From contig JASCIV010000151.1 of NCBI GenBank assembly GCA_030374735.1, forward strand, positions 1 to 37,386: a stretch of 37,386 nucleotides of DNA, read 5' to 3'. Origin of the DNA: Gracilaria caudata (Eukaryota > Rhodophyta > Florideophyceae > Gracilariales > Gracilariaceae). Position 1 is the first letter of the stretch. Every line of letters begins with the position of its first letter. The notes beneath the pieces are model-generated. The model saw only the letters and a list, made by a program, of their open reading frames with translations, was not told the DNA's origin and searched no databases. Positions 1-9,252 of the stretch are shown piece by piece. A program made the position numbers and the translations under genes.

Positions 1-39
1 GGGAAGCTCAGACCTTCAAGGTCCCCACTTAACGGTGTT

Positions 40-74
40 AGTTCAGCTTCATCAGCTTCACGGGAGCTGAAACT
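40..74. terminator. Imperfect hairpin just downstream of the MYST gene
   Basis: AGTTCAGCT (40-48) pairs with AGCTGAAACT (65-74) with one bulged base, around a 16-nt loop. It lies just past the stop codon of the minus-strand acetyltransferase gene, so it could sit in that gene's 3' untranslated region. A role in 3'-end formation is only a guess. Confidence 0.2.
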
Positions 75-115
75 AGGATGTGACGACTGGTAAGCAACTG
101 TCTATTACGCAACAT

Positions 116-1834
116 TCAGCGACGGCGACCCGTGCCCAAGCGCGTGGCTGTTGGGCCATTCGCACCGTTGGATGGAATCTGAACACCCGGACCGATCGCG
201 TGTGGTGTCCATCGAATACATGAAGGATCGCATGGGAGGCCTCTGTTTCCCATTTTCATATTATTGATGCGTCTCATGTCAATGATGTGCTGGCCTTCGT
301 AGTATTGGATAAGGTTGAGAGCTTGCAATGTTCCGACAATGTCATCAGTGTTCATCATTGTCTTTTCAGATATCTCGTAGATTGTTATGGAACTATTCTT
401 CTCGTTACGTAAAAGATCAACCAGAACTTGTGACCAGTAACTTCTATAGCCCAATAAACCAAGATCACTCAACGGCTTCTCGGGGGAACCAACCAAGTTC
501 TCCAATTTGCTCAGCTCGTACGAAAAAGAGATGAGAAACTTTCCGTATCCTTTCCTCTGATAAGGTGGAAGAGTGAGGATGCAAGCCACGTTGAAATCCT
601 CTTCGCTATACTTTTCCTTAGAGAAATAGCCCACGATATGTGCTCCTCGCTCGTCGACTTCGCACATGATATAGAACCAAAAGGGGTCAACATCAAAGAA
701 GAGAGTCTTGTGGTCCAGAAAGAGCTTGGCAATGTAGCACAGATTCTGGCAATAAATGCGATTCGTAGCGCCGTCAACCTCGAACATGGATATGTTTTCT
801 TTGCGATAGATTTCCAATCCAGGGGGATGGCGAAAGGTGCAGCGGTTGCAGTGACGTTGCAACGCGTCCTGACTGCGCACAAACTTGAGACAAAACTCAC
901 AAAAGTAGAGCGTGGAATACGAAGAATACTCTGGAGGAAACGGCGAGTAATACCAAGTATCGATGGCCCAAGGTCCAAGGACAATGGTTTGAATGTTCTT
1001 GATCTTGGTATGCTCCTCTTTCTTCTCCTCTGTTTGACTTCTTTCAGTAGCCTTATTGGAAGACTTCGTTATCTCCACTTTTGTAGACTTTCTCTTCTTC
1101 CCATCCTTCCGCCTGCGCTCGCTTTTGGCGCGGCTAGCATAGTTTGCTCGTTCACTAGCGGCTTTTCGTGCTCGGAGCTTCGCCTCCGATTTGATGAGGG
1201 CACTTCGATCAAAGCGGTCAAACGTCACCCACTCATCTAGTCTCCTATTAAATGACGAGTAATGCACGTAATACTCATAGACCTCCGTGCCCGGTTTCTG
1301 TCGTCTATTGATGATCTCGCACTCATGATACTCGCTATTGCGCCACATGCAAGGCGCCTTGGTGCCAATCTCAAGCGGCTGCTTAAGCAATGTGGTGTCC
1401 ATGTCCAGCATTGGCGGCGGCGAGCTCTCCGGCATAGGAGAGCTCTCCGGCATGGGCGAGCTCTCCGGCATGGGTGAGCCTTCCGGCATGGGCGAGCCGT
1501 CCACCAACGGCGATGCGTCCGGCGGCGGAGACGCATCCGGAATACTGAGCTCCATCGGCGACGGCTGCGCGTCCGAGTCAAGTCGGGCCGACTGCTCGCG
1601 CATCTTGCCGCGCGCCGAATCGCCACCCACACCGCTGCCGTCGCCCACACGGGGCGCCACCACTTTCTTCCCCAGCCCCATCGCGCTCGCGAGTTCAGCT
1701 TTCTCGCGCCTCGCGCGCGTTGGAAGCGCGATGCGTTTGAGGCGCGCGTGCGTGCGCGTGCACCCAGCAGGGGGGGGCGTCGTGCGGCTACGCGTGCAGA
1801 TGCCTCGCGACTGGACGTGCCACCTGAAGACCAT
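116..1834 (-). CDS. MYST-family histone acetyltransferase (Esa1/Tip60/HAM type)
   Basis: This protein transfers acetyl groups from acetyl-CoA to histone lysines, typically H4 and H2A, as the catalytic subunit of a NuA4-like nuclear complex. Numbered from the ATG at 1834 (572 aa), the order is: a disordered acidic/proline N-terminus, a chromo-barrel (Tudor-knot) domain at about 156-208, a basic Lys/Arg linker, then the MYST core. The core opens with a C-x2-C-x12-H-x3-C zinc finger (312-332). It contains the active-site Cys in ACILTLPPYQ (418), the acetyl-CoA loop QRKGYGK (426-432) and the general-base Glu in SPEKPLSD (452), so the enzyme looks intact. The open frame extends to a GTG at 1876, but the first ATG is at 1834. 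A second ATG at 1681 gives 521 aa, closer to the usual ~450, and is a real alternative because residues 1-51 look like translated leader. The gene is divergent from the Pur-alpha gene. Confidence 0.93.
   Translation of the reverse strand: MVFRWHVQSRGICTRSRTTPPPAGCTRTHARLKRIALPTRARREKAELASAMGLGKKVVAPRVGDGSGVGGDSARGKMREQSARLDSDAQPSPMELSIPDASPPPDASPLVDGSPMPEGSPMPESSPMPESSPMPESSPPPMLDMDTTLLKQPLEIGTKAPCMWRNSEYHECEIINRRQKPGTEVYEYYVHYSSFNRRLDEWVTFDRFDRSALIKSEAKLRARKAASERANYASRAKSERRRKDGKKRKSTKVEITKSSNKATERSQTEEKKEEHTKIKNIQTIVLGPWAIDTWYYSPFPPEYSSYSTLYFCEFCLKFVRSQDALQRHCNRCTFRHPPGLEIYRKENISMFEVDGATNRIYCQNLCYIAKLFLDHKTLFFDVDPFWFYIMCEVDERGAHIVGYFSKEKYSEEDFNVACILTLPPYQRKGYGKFLISFSYELSKLENLVGSPEKPLSDLGLLGYRSYWSQVLVDLLRNEKNSSITIYEISEKTMMNTDDIVGTLQALNLIQYYEGQHIIDMRRINNMKMGNRGLPCDPSCIRWTPHAIGPGVQIPSNGANGPTATRLGTGRRR
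1420..1505 (-). repeat. 18-bp coding tandem repeat (SPMPES repeats)
   Basis: Four to five imperfect copies of an 18-bp unit (GAGCTCTCCGGCATGGGC on the plus strand) lie inside the acetyltransferase gene. They encode six-residue repeats of the form SPMPES or SPMPEG just before the chromo-barrel domain. The unit is a multiple of three, so copy-number change would keep the frame. Confidence 0.8.
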
Positions 1835-2205
1835 TTCGGGGCCAAATTCGGGTGCGCGCGACGCATAGCGGGCCACTCAGCGCGCGCTGTAAGCACACGC
1901 TTGCGTTGATCGCAGTGTACGCGCCGTGCGGTGTGCAGTGAGGGGGGCGGGGGGGCGTCTGTTTGGCGCCTTTTACCAGTCGACAGTGCCTGCCAGGCCA
2001 CGCTACTTCAGCACGCGTCGACCTTTGTAATTGCGTTCGACACCCGGCGTCGTCGTCGTCGTCGTCGTCCCCTTGTTGTCGCTGTTACGAGAACGCAGTC
2101 TGCCAACCGTCGTCAAGTGCGCTGTGTCCCGCACACTCCTCGAAGCGCTTGTACCAGCCCCCCCGTGTTGTTTTGCGTAGCCGCGTCGTGTGAACCACTG
2201 CCGCC
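1835..2205. promoter_or_regulatory. Bidirectional promoter between the MYST and Pur-alpha genes
   Basis: These 371 bp separate two divergent start codons. They contain a G-run near 1940-1952 and a perfect CGT trinucleotide run (about 2048-2069) that must lie in the leader or promoter of the Pur gene. I see no convincing TATA box. The regulatory role is inferred from the head-to-head layout. Confidence 0.5.
2048..2069. repeat. CGT trinucleotide microsatellite
   Basis: About seven perfect CGT units lie in the upstream region of the Pur-alpha-like gene, outside its coding sequence. Confidence 0.85.
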
Positions 2206-3015
2206 ATGGGCGAGAACGAGGCTGATACTCAGCACGATGGCGTCGCCATTCTGGGCTACGGCAACCGCGACGAGCTTATGAGCGTCCGCATCACTGTCGG
2301 CACCAGACGCGTCACCATGGCGCTCTGCGAGAATGATCGCGGCAGGTTTCTTCGCCTCATTGACAACCGCTCCAGAATCATGGTGCCGGCGGCCGGCATC
2401 ATGCAGATGAGGGAGGCTCTAGTCGCTCTCGAAGCCTCCCTAGAGACCGCCCCTCCTCCAAAGCAACCACCACAACACGCCGCTAACGGCGAGGAGATCA
2501 AGTCCGAGCTTATCAGTTCGCAAAGAATTGCTTCCGAAGGTCGCAAAATCTTCTTCGACGTCATGGAAAACGCCAAAGGTCGTTACCTCAAGATCTGCAA
2601 GGTCTCAATGCGTCGCATCAACATGATAATCCCCATTCAGGGGCTGCCCTTCCTTCGCGAGGGGCTAGACATGCTGCTGGAAAAGACTCCACCGGACACC
2701 TCTGTCACAGACCCCTCGTCAGTACAACGTCTCACCAGGACCGTCGAGCGCGTCACCCCGCTCAACGATGGCGCTTCCGTCACCCTCAACATTGTGCAAA
2801 GAGAGATTCGCACCATGGGAAAACGCGTCATTTTCGAGTCCGGCGCTAATCGTCGCGGCAGCTACATCAAGATCTCCGAGAATAACTTTCCGCAACGGAC
2901 ATCCATCATTCTCCCTCACACAGCCGTCCCTCAAATCATCGAACTTCTGCAGGAAGTTATGCAGAGTGGCGACCCGGCAGAAGCATTAGAGTCTGCCAAG
3001 GCCGCTCAAACTTGA
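2206..3015 (+). CDS. Pur-alpha-like single-stranded nucleic-acid-binding protein
   Basis: PUR proteins bind purine-rich single-stranded DNA and RNA and act in transcription, replication and mRNA transport. This 269-residue protein has three PUR repeats, at roughly 23-80, 104-160 and 195-252. Each carries the typical core of a beta hairpin followed by GRxLKI-like residues: RRVTMALCENDRGRFLRL, GRKIFFDVMENAKGRYLKI and GKRVIFESGANRRGSYIKI. Three repeats is the usual eukaryotic number: I and II pack together to bind nucleic acid and III dimerises. A proline/glutamine linker (81-95) separates I from II. The ATG sits in a near-ideal vertebrate-type context (CCGCCATGG), which supports this start. No intron is needed. 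The gene converges with the next gene; the stop codons are about 195 bp apart. Confidence 0.95.
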   Translation: MGENEADTQHDGVAILGYGNRDELMSVRITVGTRRVTMALCENDRGRFLRLIDNRSRIMVPAAGIMQMREALVALEASLETAPPPKQPPQHAANGEEIKSELISSQRIASEGRKIFFDVMENAKGRYLKICKVSMRRINMIIPIQGLPFLREGLDMLLEKTPPDTSVTDPSSVQRLTRTVERVTPLNDGASVTLNIVQREIRTMGKRVIFESGANRRGSYIKISENNFPQRTSIILPHTAVPQIIELLQEVMQSGDPAEALESAKAAQT

Positions 3016-3208
3016 GTTGTCTCTTGTGGTCTTTCTCACCTAGCAAACTTTTCTTTATGCATTTCTGGGTAGAAGCGTGCCTGTGTTCTTTATATCCTTT
3101 CCGGGAGGACCTTGTCTTCCGAACAACTACCTACAAAAATCTTCCCCAACGGAGTGCTAAACATGATCATATTTGTTGTTTGCACCTAGACCCTTTTCTC
3201 GCTAACTG

Positions 3209-5647
3209 CTAAAGCAAAGCCACATGACGTGGCACCAGTACTACTCTCCTGTTGTACAAGCCATCCGACTCGGACGGCACGCCCTTCCCGTTCGCCAAGT
3301 GCCCTGCCAACCCTTGAAGCGCCTTTAGATCTTCTGACTCTTTTCTTCTGTCCTTGACCGCTTGCAGCAGTTGTTCGGCAAGCCGCCGTCCTGATTCGTC
3401 TAGAATTAACGTCGACAAATGAGCATCTATTGTGTTACACGCCCATGAAATGCACCCCTTCATTAAAGCCGTCTTTTGTTTTCGTTTTGAATGCGAGATA
3501 TCAGTCCAATTCTTAATTCCCCTGTACGACACCGCTGCGTCGAAATCGAACGCAACAACGACATTGCCTTTCTGCAAGTCCTTCAAGGTATCCGGTAGCA
3601 CATCTTGAGCCCTTGACCTTGGCCTAAATGGTTGATCTAGAAAAGCCTTGAAATGAGCAAGCATGGTTAGGATATCGCTAAAGGGAACCTTCTGAATCGC
3701 CTTGATGACAAGCGCAGTGTCAATCCGAGATACGAGACATCTTTCGAACAATCGAACCGCGCGCTCGCGTTTTATACGTTGAAGATCGTTATGAGGTTGT
3801 GCGCTTGACAACATGTCCGCGTTCTGCTCTTCATCCTTTGGCAAATCTGCCAAACGGGTGGCATACCTCAAAACCTTAACAACGTCTTGTTCTGGAAGGT
3901 CAACGACTCCGCTCACTGCAGCTTCCAAGGCATGAGAGTATTGCAATCGCTGCATGAGCGGATCTATCACAGAAGTCAATCTGAATGGTTTTGTGCCTTT
4001 TCCCATGTCCCACGAATCTGAAATATCGGCGACAGCCAGAACAGCCTCGCTCGATACAACGCCCATTCCAAGCATGTCCAGAAGAGGAACCAAAAACTTG
4101 AGATCCCCGAATTCCAGTTCATACAAGCATCTGGCAGTCGTTACGGCCGCGAGGCGCTCGCTCGGTATTCTCCGCGGGCCCATGGTGAGCGGATCATGGT
4201 GTGCACCATTGTTTCGGGCCGTATATTCTTGAATTAAAGAGAGCACAGCCTCTGCAGTGGGAGTCTTAGATTTGGTAAGCAAGTCTCGAATGACGTTGTC
4301 CTCCTTTTCATCTTCACTCACAACATGTGCTTCGAACAATTTCGGCGAGTCGCTGTTGGCATCTGCGACCGCCTTGATAGGGGCCGTTGATAATGGATAG
4401 CTTCGAAGAGGGGCGCTCATTTTCCCGTGCGTAACATCCTGTACCAGATCGTCGCAAATTCCCTTTCCCTTGACGGCCATTCTGAGATTAACGGCTCCTG
4501 AACGACTTCCATTCAAGATCTGCATCTCATGCAAGCCATGGTCCGAGACAAACATGGACTTGCCTGAAGCGGGTGAAGGGCACAAATGTTGGATAACACT
4601 TTCCACGCACGCGTAGCCGTGCCCACAAACATACTTTTGGTCCCACACAGATAGGTACCGACCGTATCCAACAACGAAGAAATCATCTCCGAGACTTTGA
4701 ATAAAGCCACCGCTTTCATGTTTTTCGTCATCCGCCTTGTCGCCTGGTAGAGATGAGCGCAACACAAGTGCATGATACACTGAGGCTGTCAGTGACGGAG
4801 GTGTTTTGTACTGCTTAAGCGGCGCAGAGAAGAAATCTAACCCTTTCCGAGCAACCGTAGCCGCTCCACGTTTTGCGTGCAGTTCGAAGAAGCAAAGCCT
4901 TCCTCCCTCGTACAAGATACACAAACACTTGGGTTTGAGCGCAAAATGAATGATACGATGGTGTACATTTTCGGAAATGTCAGACGTCTGCTCTGAAGGC
5001 TCCGTAATCAGCACTGGCAACGAACACGAGATCTTGATGGAGGCCAGCTTTTCCAGATCATGAACGCGTACGATGCATAAATGAACATTGTGTGCAGTTC
5101 TCCCAATGATAGCTATGCAATCGGAATCGATCTGTGATACGCTTAATACTTGTTCGAATGAAAGTTCAAAGTCGTTCACTCTGGCAAGCAATGGTTCATT
5201 GCCAGCATCATCGATGAGTGCCACTTCGCCTCGGCGAGAAATAACAAACGTGAACACTTGAGATTCAGAATGCGCGGTGTTGTTTTTGCAAACAGGCCAC
5301 ATACCAAAAACGGGAGACTCAAAGCCAGTTTCGAGCGTCTTCTGTACTTTACAATCCGTCGATGAAGCAACGGAGCTCAATACGTGAATGTCGTTACTCG
5401 AGTCAGGCAACGCAATGTAAACATACCGGCTCTGATTTCCAAAGCTCAGTTGAGGGTGTTTGTCCGACAAACCATTAAGACCCGACACGCTCAACTGTCG
5501 CATATCCCATTTTCCATTATCGCGTCGAGCACGATAAAGAGATCGTTGGTGCTGTGATTCATCACAGAACAAGACAATATCGTCATTTCGTCTCGTTGAG
5601 GCCGAAACGAAACGCTGTGGCAAACTGCTCGTGACCGCAATGTCCAT
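3209..5647 (-). CDS. Probable NOL11-like nucleolar protein (SSU processome)
   Basis: The gene encodes 812 aa from the ATG at 5647; the frame opens further to a TTG at 5710. The first ~430 residues are rich in beta strands with WD-like endings such as YLSVWDQKYV, consistent with a degenerate beta-propeller. The C-terminal half is helical. Its last segment (SWACNTIDAHLSTLILDES and the following long helix) recalls the C-terminus of animal NOL11, a U3 snoRNP component needed for rRNA transcription and 18S processing. The phrase DLPEQDVVKVLRYATRL also fits that family. This match is by eye, the sequence is diverged, and another Utp8/Utp17-like t-UTP factor is possible. The gene itself is convincing: one long frame, with a convergent neighbour close by. 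No introns are apparent. Confidence 0.6.
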   Translation of the reverse strand: MDIAVTSSLPQRFVSASTRRNDDIVLFCDESQHQRSLYRARRDNGKWDMRQLSVSGLNGLSDKHPQLSFGNQSRYVYIALPDSSNDIHVLSSVASSTDCKVQKTLETGFESPVFGMWPVCKNNTAHSESQVFTFVISRRGEVALIDDAGNEPLLARVNDFELSFEQVLSVSQIDSDCIAIIGRTAHNVHLCIVRVHDLEKLASIKISCSLPVLITEPSEQTSDISENVHHRIIHFALKPKCLCILYEGGRLCFFELHAKRGAATVARKGLDFFSAPLKQYKTPPSLTASVYHALVLRSSLPGDKADDEKHESGGFIQSLGDDFFVVGYGRYLSVWDQKYVCGHGYACVESVIQHLCPSPASGKSMFVSDHGLHEMQILNGSRSGAVNLRMAVKGKGICDDLVQDVTHGKMSAPLRSYPLSTAPIKAVADANSDSPKLFEAHVVSEDEKEDNVIRDLLTKSKTPTAEAVLSLIQEYTARNNGAHHDPLTMGPRRIPSERLAAVTTARCLYELEFGDLKFLVPLLDMLGMGVVSSEAVLAVADISDSWDMGKGTKPFRLTSVIDPLMQRLQYSHALEAAVSGVVDLPEQDVVKVLRYATRLADLPKDEEQNADMLSSAQPHNDLQRIKRERAVRLFERCLVSRIDTALVIKAIQKVPFSDILTMLAHFKAFLDQPFRPRSRAQDVLPDTLKDLQKGNVVVAFDFDAAVSYRGIKNWTDISHSKRKQKTALMKGCISWACNTIDAHLSTLILDESGRRLAEQLLQAVKDRRKESEDLKALQGLAGHLANGKGVPSESDGLYNRRVVLVPRHVALL

Positions 5648-6070
5648 GGCACCCAAACTGTACGCTTCAGCGACGGTGCCGTTCTCCGCGTCACGATGTG
5701 GACGCTCCAAAGCTTCGAAACGGAAACAATCGTGTGCGCGCTCTCATGCCAGAACCGTGCCGTTTCTTCTTTTTTCTTTTACAGAGCTTTTAACTGAAGC
5801 TGTGCACAGCTGTGAAAAGCGTGGTCAATCGCAAGCTTTCTCCTGGAGTACCCTTGTAGCCAGCTGCGACCCCGCGGCTAGGTGCGACGTGACTCTCCGT
5901 CGTCGGTATTGCTTTGATCCTTCCTTCAAGGCTTTTGTTCGCCACTGAATTCACACTCCCAGTAACCCATTTGGGCTACTTTGAGGTTTTCTAGTAGCCG
6001 CAGGCTACTTGCTGCAACCAATTACGCCATTTGTTTGCTCCAGAATCGCGTGCTCACTGCACTGCTCGAA
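5648..6070. other. Upstream region of the NOL11-like gene
   Basis: No coding sequence is supported here. The region presumably holds the promoter of the minus-strand gene. A pyrimidine-rich stretch lies at about 5761-5780. A 7-bp perfect hairpin (AGTAGCC/GGCTACT) is annotated separately. Confidence 0.5.
5993..6009. repeat. Short perfect hairpin AGTAGCC-GCA-GGCTACT
   Basis: Seven-base arms flank a three-base loop. A further GGGCTACT copy lies about 20 bp upstream (5973-5980). It lies between a possible small gene (6071-6385) and the NOL11-like gene. No function can be assigned. Confidence 0.6.
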
Positions 6071-6385
6071 TTAACGAGGGATACCGACGGCGCCGATCAC
6101 ACGCCCAGCCTTGACAGTCAAGGGCTCATCTTGTAGATCCGTGTCCGAAAAAGGCGAGCGATGCAGATCTACCCTTGTACGCAGCTCCTTGTCGAAGAGC
6201 CGTACTAGCACAGTCTTGCTCTCATCATAGCCCAGCACCCATCTAATTCCCACGTCGGGATATGTATTTTGAAGCGGTAAGTTTTGCACTGCTCGCGATG
6301 TAGTTTCAAAGTGTCTTATGATGAAATATGTCAGACCTGTTCCGAAAGAGTGGCGTTTGTCACCTTGTGGACAGATATTTAGCAA
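6071..6385 (-). CDS. Possible fragment or 3' exon of an unrecognised protein
   Basis: This is a 104-codon open stretch with protein-like composition in its second half (for example RWVLGYDESKTVLVRLFDK and PLTVKAGRVIGAVGIPR). It has no ATG at its upstream end: the frame opens after a TAG at 6398-6400. It could be a last exon preceded by an intron, with a candidate acceptor in ATCAG/GTTGC next to 6386, or a gene remnant. I recognise no family. It may also be chance. Confidence 0.28.
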   Translation of the reverse strand: MLNICPQGDKRHSFGTGLTYFIIRHFETTSRAVQNLPLQNTYPDVGIRWVLGYDESKTVLVRLFDKELRTRVDLHRSPFSDTDLQDEPLTVKAGRVIGAVGIPR

Positions 6386-8300
6386 CCTGATGGATATCTA
6401 CACAGCGCAATACTCTCTTCAATGCTTCTGGTTACTAACCTCTCGATTAAGGATGTTTTCACTGTAGGACGCAGAACAAGCCCAAGAAACACGTTAAGAA
6501 TGTGAGATATGTGGTTGCGAGCAGTGGCTCGAGGTTTGTTTTGCTCGGTCTGCTGTGCGCAAGTGCTAATAACGACGAGAGGTCTTTAACCGAATTTACG
6601 AAGAATGGCCAGCACCATTAATTGCATTATGAAAGCACGCGAGAAGGCGCGTATCAAGGCATTCACCTTTGACATGCAAGATTTTTCGACAGGCATGTGG
6701 TACTTTGGAGCAACCGCAGATGCCTTCCTGCAAGTGCGCGGGGAATGAGCTCAAAAATTGTTGATCATCCTGCACGTTTGGATTTGGCACATTTTTTGCC
6801 TGCTTGAAGGAGATGGGGCAGAAAATGGTTTGAGAGTAGTGTGTTGATTACAGTCTTGCATCTCAGGGGAGGTACAGTAGGAAGCTGTGGAGAATGAGGT
6901 GGTCACCTCCATTTTGGAGTTGGTGGGCTCAGACGTGGACTGGTACTCCAAAATGACGCAGTGGTCCGAGCCGATGGGTTGTGTCCGGCAACGTGCTACG
7001 CCAGCGGATGAAAGGCAAGTTGATGGGGTCGTTGGCAACCCCCCGCATTACGAGCAATTAACCTAAGCGTTCACATAAAGAGAGAGAAAGACAGAGCTAA
7101 AGAGAGCTTTCGTTGGAAACTTAATTTGCAACGACTTCAAATCTTGTCGCATCGAGCAATCAAAGAACAGCAGTGAGATATGATGGAGAACGTCTGCAGA
7201 TTGCCATTTATCCCTGCTCTAGTACGAAAGGCAGTGAGACCTCTGTGATAAGACATCTGATTGGCATACCAGATCATCCGGTGTACGTAACCGTCTGTAG
7301 CTGAAGGCACAGGTGCTGCTGTGCTGCTGTTGGGATTATACTCAAATATTCCGTACGGGCAAAACGAACGATCCGGGCGGGGAACAGATTAGCTTCACGT
7401 TGCAGAGGCGCATGACCAATAACGGGGTATCTATTTGCGTTGAGGGACTATCTGTCTCTCAGGTCAAAAGCAGGATACAGCCTCAATCTCGTAGATATCA
7501 AATTCTATATTGTCAGTCACACTTGTTCTGGGGAGCACTTTATTCTGAAGTAGATAAAGCATCACGACATGATGTCGTGTTGTTTGAAGCACTTGTGCAG
7601 ATTGCGCTTACCGCGAGCAATGTCTCAGACTGCAAAGGTTAACCTAATGAGGGATACCAGAGCCACTTACAAGGGAAGAGGTGCCAAGAATGCACCGCTT
7701 GACAAGTGACAATTGCTGCTTCGAACACGAGTGTTTGACATGTGTAGACGTGAGCGATGGTGTTGTATTGGCTGAACCAGCTTTGAATACAACAGCGCTC
7801 GAGTTGAAAATGTGTTCACACCCAACAGACTGAGAGCCGAGATTCTGGGCGAATCGTATCTAGATTTGCTCACACGTCGCGAAGGATTTCACCAAACTAC
7901 CAAACAACACATCAATCTACGATGCGTAAGCCGGAATGTCATGTTGCACAGCGATTAAACTGCACATCGATGCTCATCACGAAATAAACGTTTGCCCGCC
8001 TGGATTTGTGAGAGGTCTTTAAGTTTACCGACGGGTAGTCTTGTACACATCGTACAACCAATTGGAGATGTACTTGGAGAATGACGGGCTGGTAAACGGT
8101 GTGTTAGACGTACTCGCTTTCGCAGCTTAGCACTGGCTGCATGTCACAGAAACATGATGTTGAGTTGTGCAGGTTATGTCGTCGAGACTGCCTCACAGAC
8201 GTGGGCCCGTCTAGGGGTGCGTATTTGAGCAAATATGTTGGGGGATTAGTATGGTTGTTTGAAGCTGTTAGAACGAGCTTAGACTGTCAGCTTCGAGTGG
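6386..8300. other. Gene-poor region with only short fragments
   Basis: About 1.9 kb has no ATG-initiated frame with recognisable content. On the minus strand at about 6900-7040 a short stretch reads PIGSDHCVILEY, which resembles the SDH motif near the C-terminus of endonuclease/exonuclease/phosphatase-fold nucleases, including those of non-LTR retrotransposons. On the plus strand, 7313-7642 is open for 109 codons but starts at GTG and matches nothing I know. A GA-rich tract lies near 7080-7105. Decayed retroelement material is possible but not shown. Confidence 0.4.
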
Positions 8301-9252
8301 GCGATGAAATCAACAGAAGGGCACTGGGGCAGCGCTTTTGAAGAGGCGCACCAACATGCAATTGGTGTGGAGAACGGTTTGGCGGGAGTGCATGGTTCAT
8401 GTGCCATGGCCACCAGTGATTGGGGTACGCACGGCGCGATCCCTGCGACAGCCGCAGACCCTCATTTGGAGACGAAGTGCTGCACTCCATGACAGAGACA
8501 TAGAGAGCTACAAGGGTACGTGGCGCGCAAGAAGTATCGCAACAGTTGGTATTGTAAAGGCCTCAAGCAGCACGAAGTCGTGCTCCAGCTTTCGCGCGTG
8601 CGGTATAAGGTTTCCTTTGTAACGCTGCAATCCAAGATTCCGTTGCAAATGGAGAGGCAGGTGAGCTCACCCGCTCACCAACAGCGCGCCCGCGTGTCGA
8701 ACGGATCAAGCGCGCTGCAAAAAGTGCAAGCAAAACGCCGAAAAGCAGCCAATCGGCGCGCCGCATGCGCCGCACAGCTGCAAAGCGGCGCCAAAAGTGG
8801 CGCGCGCGCGCTACCCTTCGTACGTATACGCCGGGCGCGCGCCAGACATTTGTGCAGTCGGATCAATGAGTTGCTCTGTGCGCACCCGCCACAGGCTGAG
8901 CCGCCTCGTCGCCCGCACTCGCATCCAGCGCGTTGTACCGCACTTCACGCCGCCCCATCGTCCGTACGTCCGCCGTTTGTTCGTTGCCGCGCGCACTTGC
9001 TTGCAGCTCTTTCCGACGTCGTTGTGCCTGTTGTTGCGTGCCGTTGTTTTTTCGCGAGCGTGTTCGCTTCGTTCTGTGAGAGCACTCGCACGCGGCGCTG
9101 TGTTGTTTGGTTGTGTGTTGGCGTTGTTTTTGGAAGCCGCTCGCGTTTTTGCGCTCTTCAGGCGCGCAGCCCCGTTGTGTTATACTTTGAGGTCGATGTC
9201 GAGCTGATTGGTGCGCACACCACGCCGCCGCACTCTGCTTTTATCGACTCAA
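8301..9252. promoter_or_regulatory. GC-rich upstream region of the TBL1-like gene
   Basis: From about 8650 the sequence becomes rich in GCGC, CGCGCG and CGT motifs, then pyrimidine/GTT-rich from about 8990 to the start codon. Long open frames here (up to 258 codons) are arginine/alanine/cysteine-rich and look like GC-driven artefacts. The promoter and 5' leader of the TBL1-like gene most likely lie here. I see no clear core promoter element. Confidence 0.45.
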
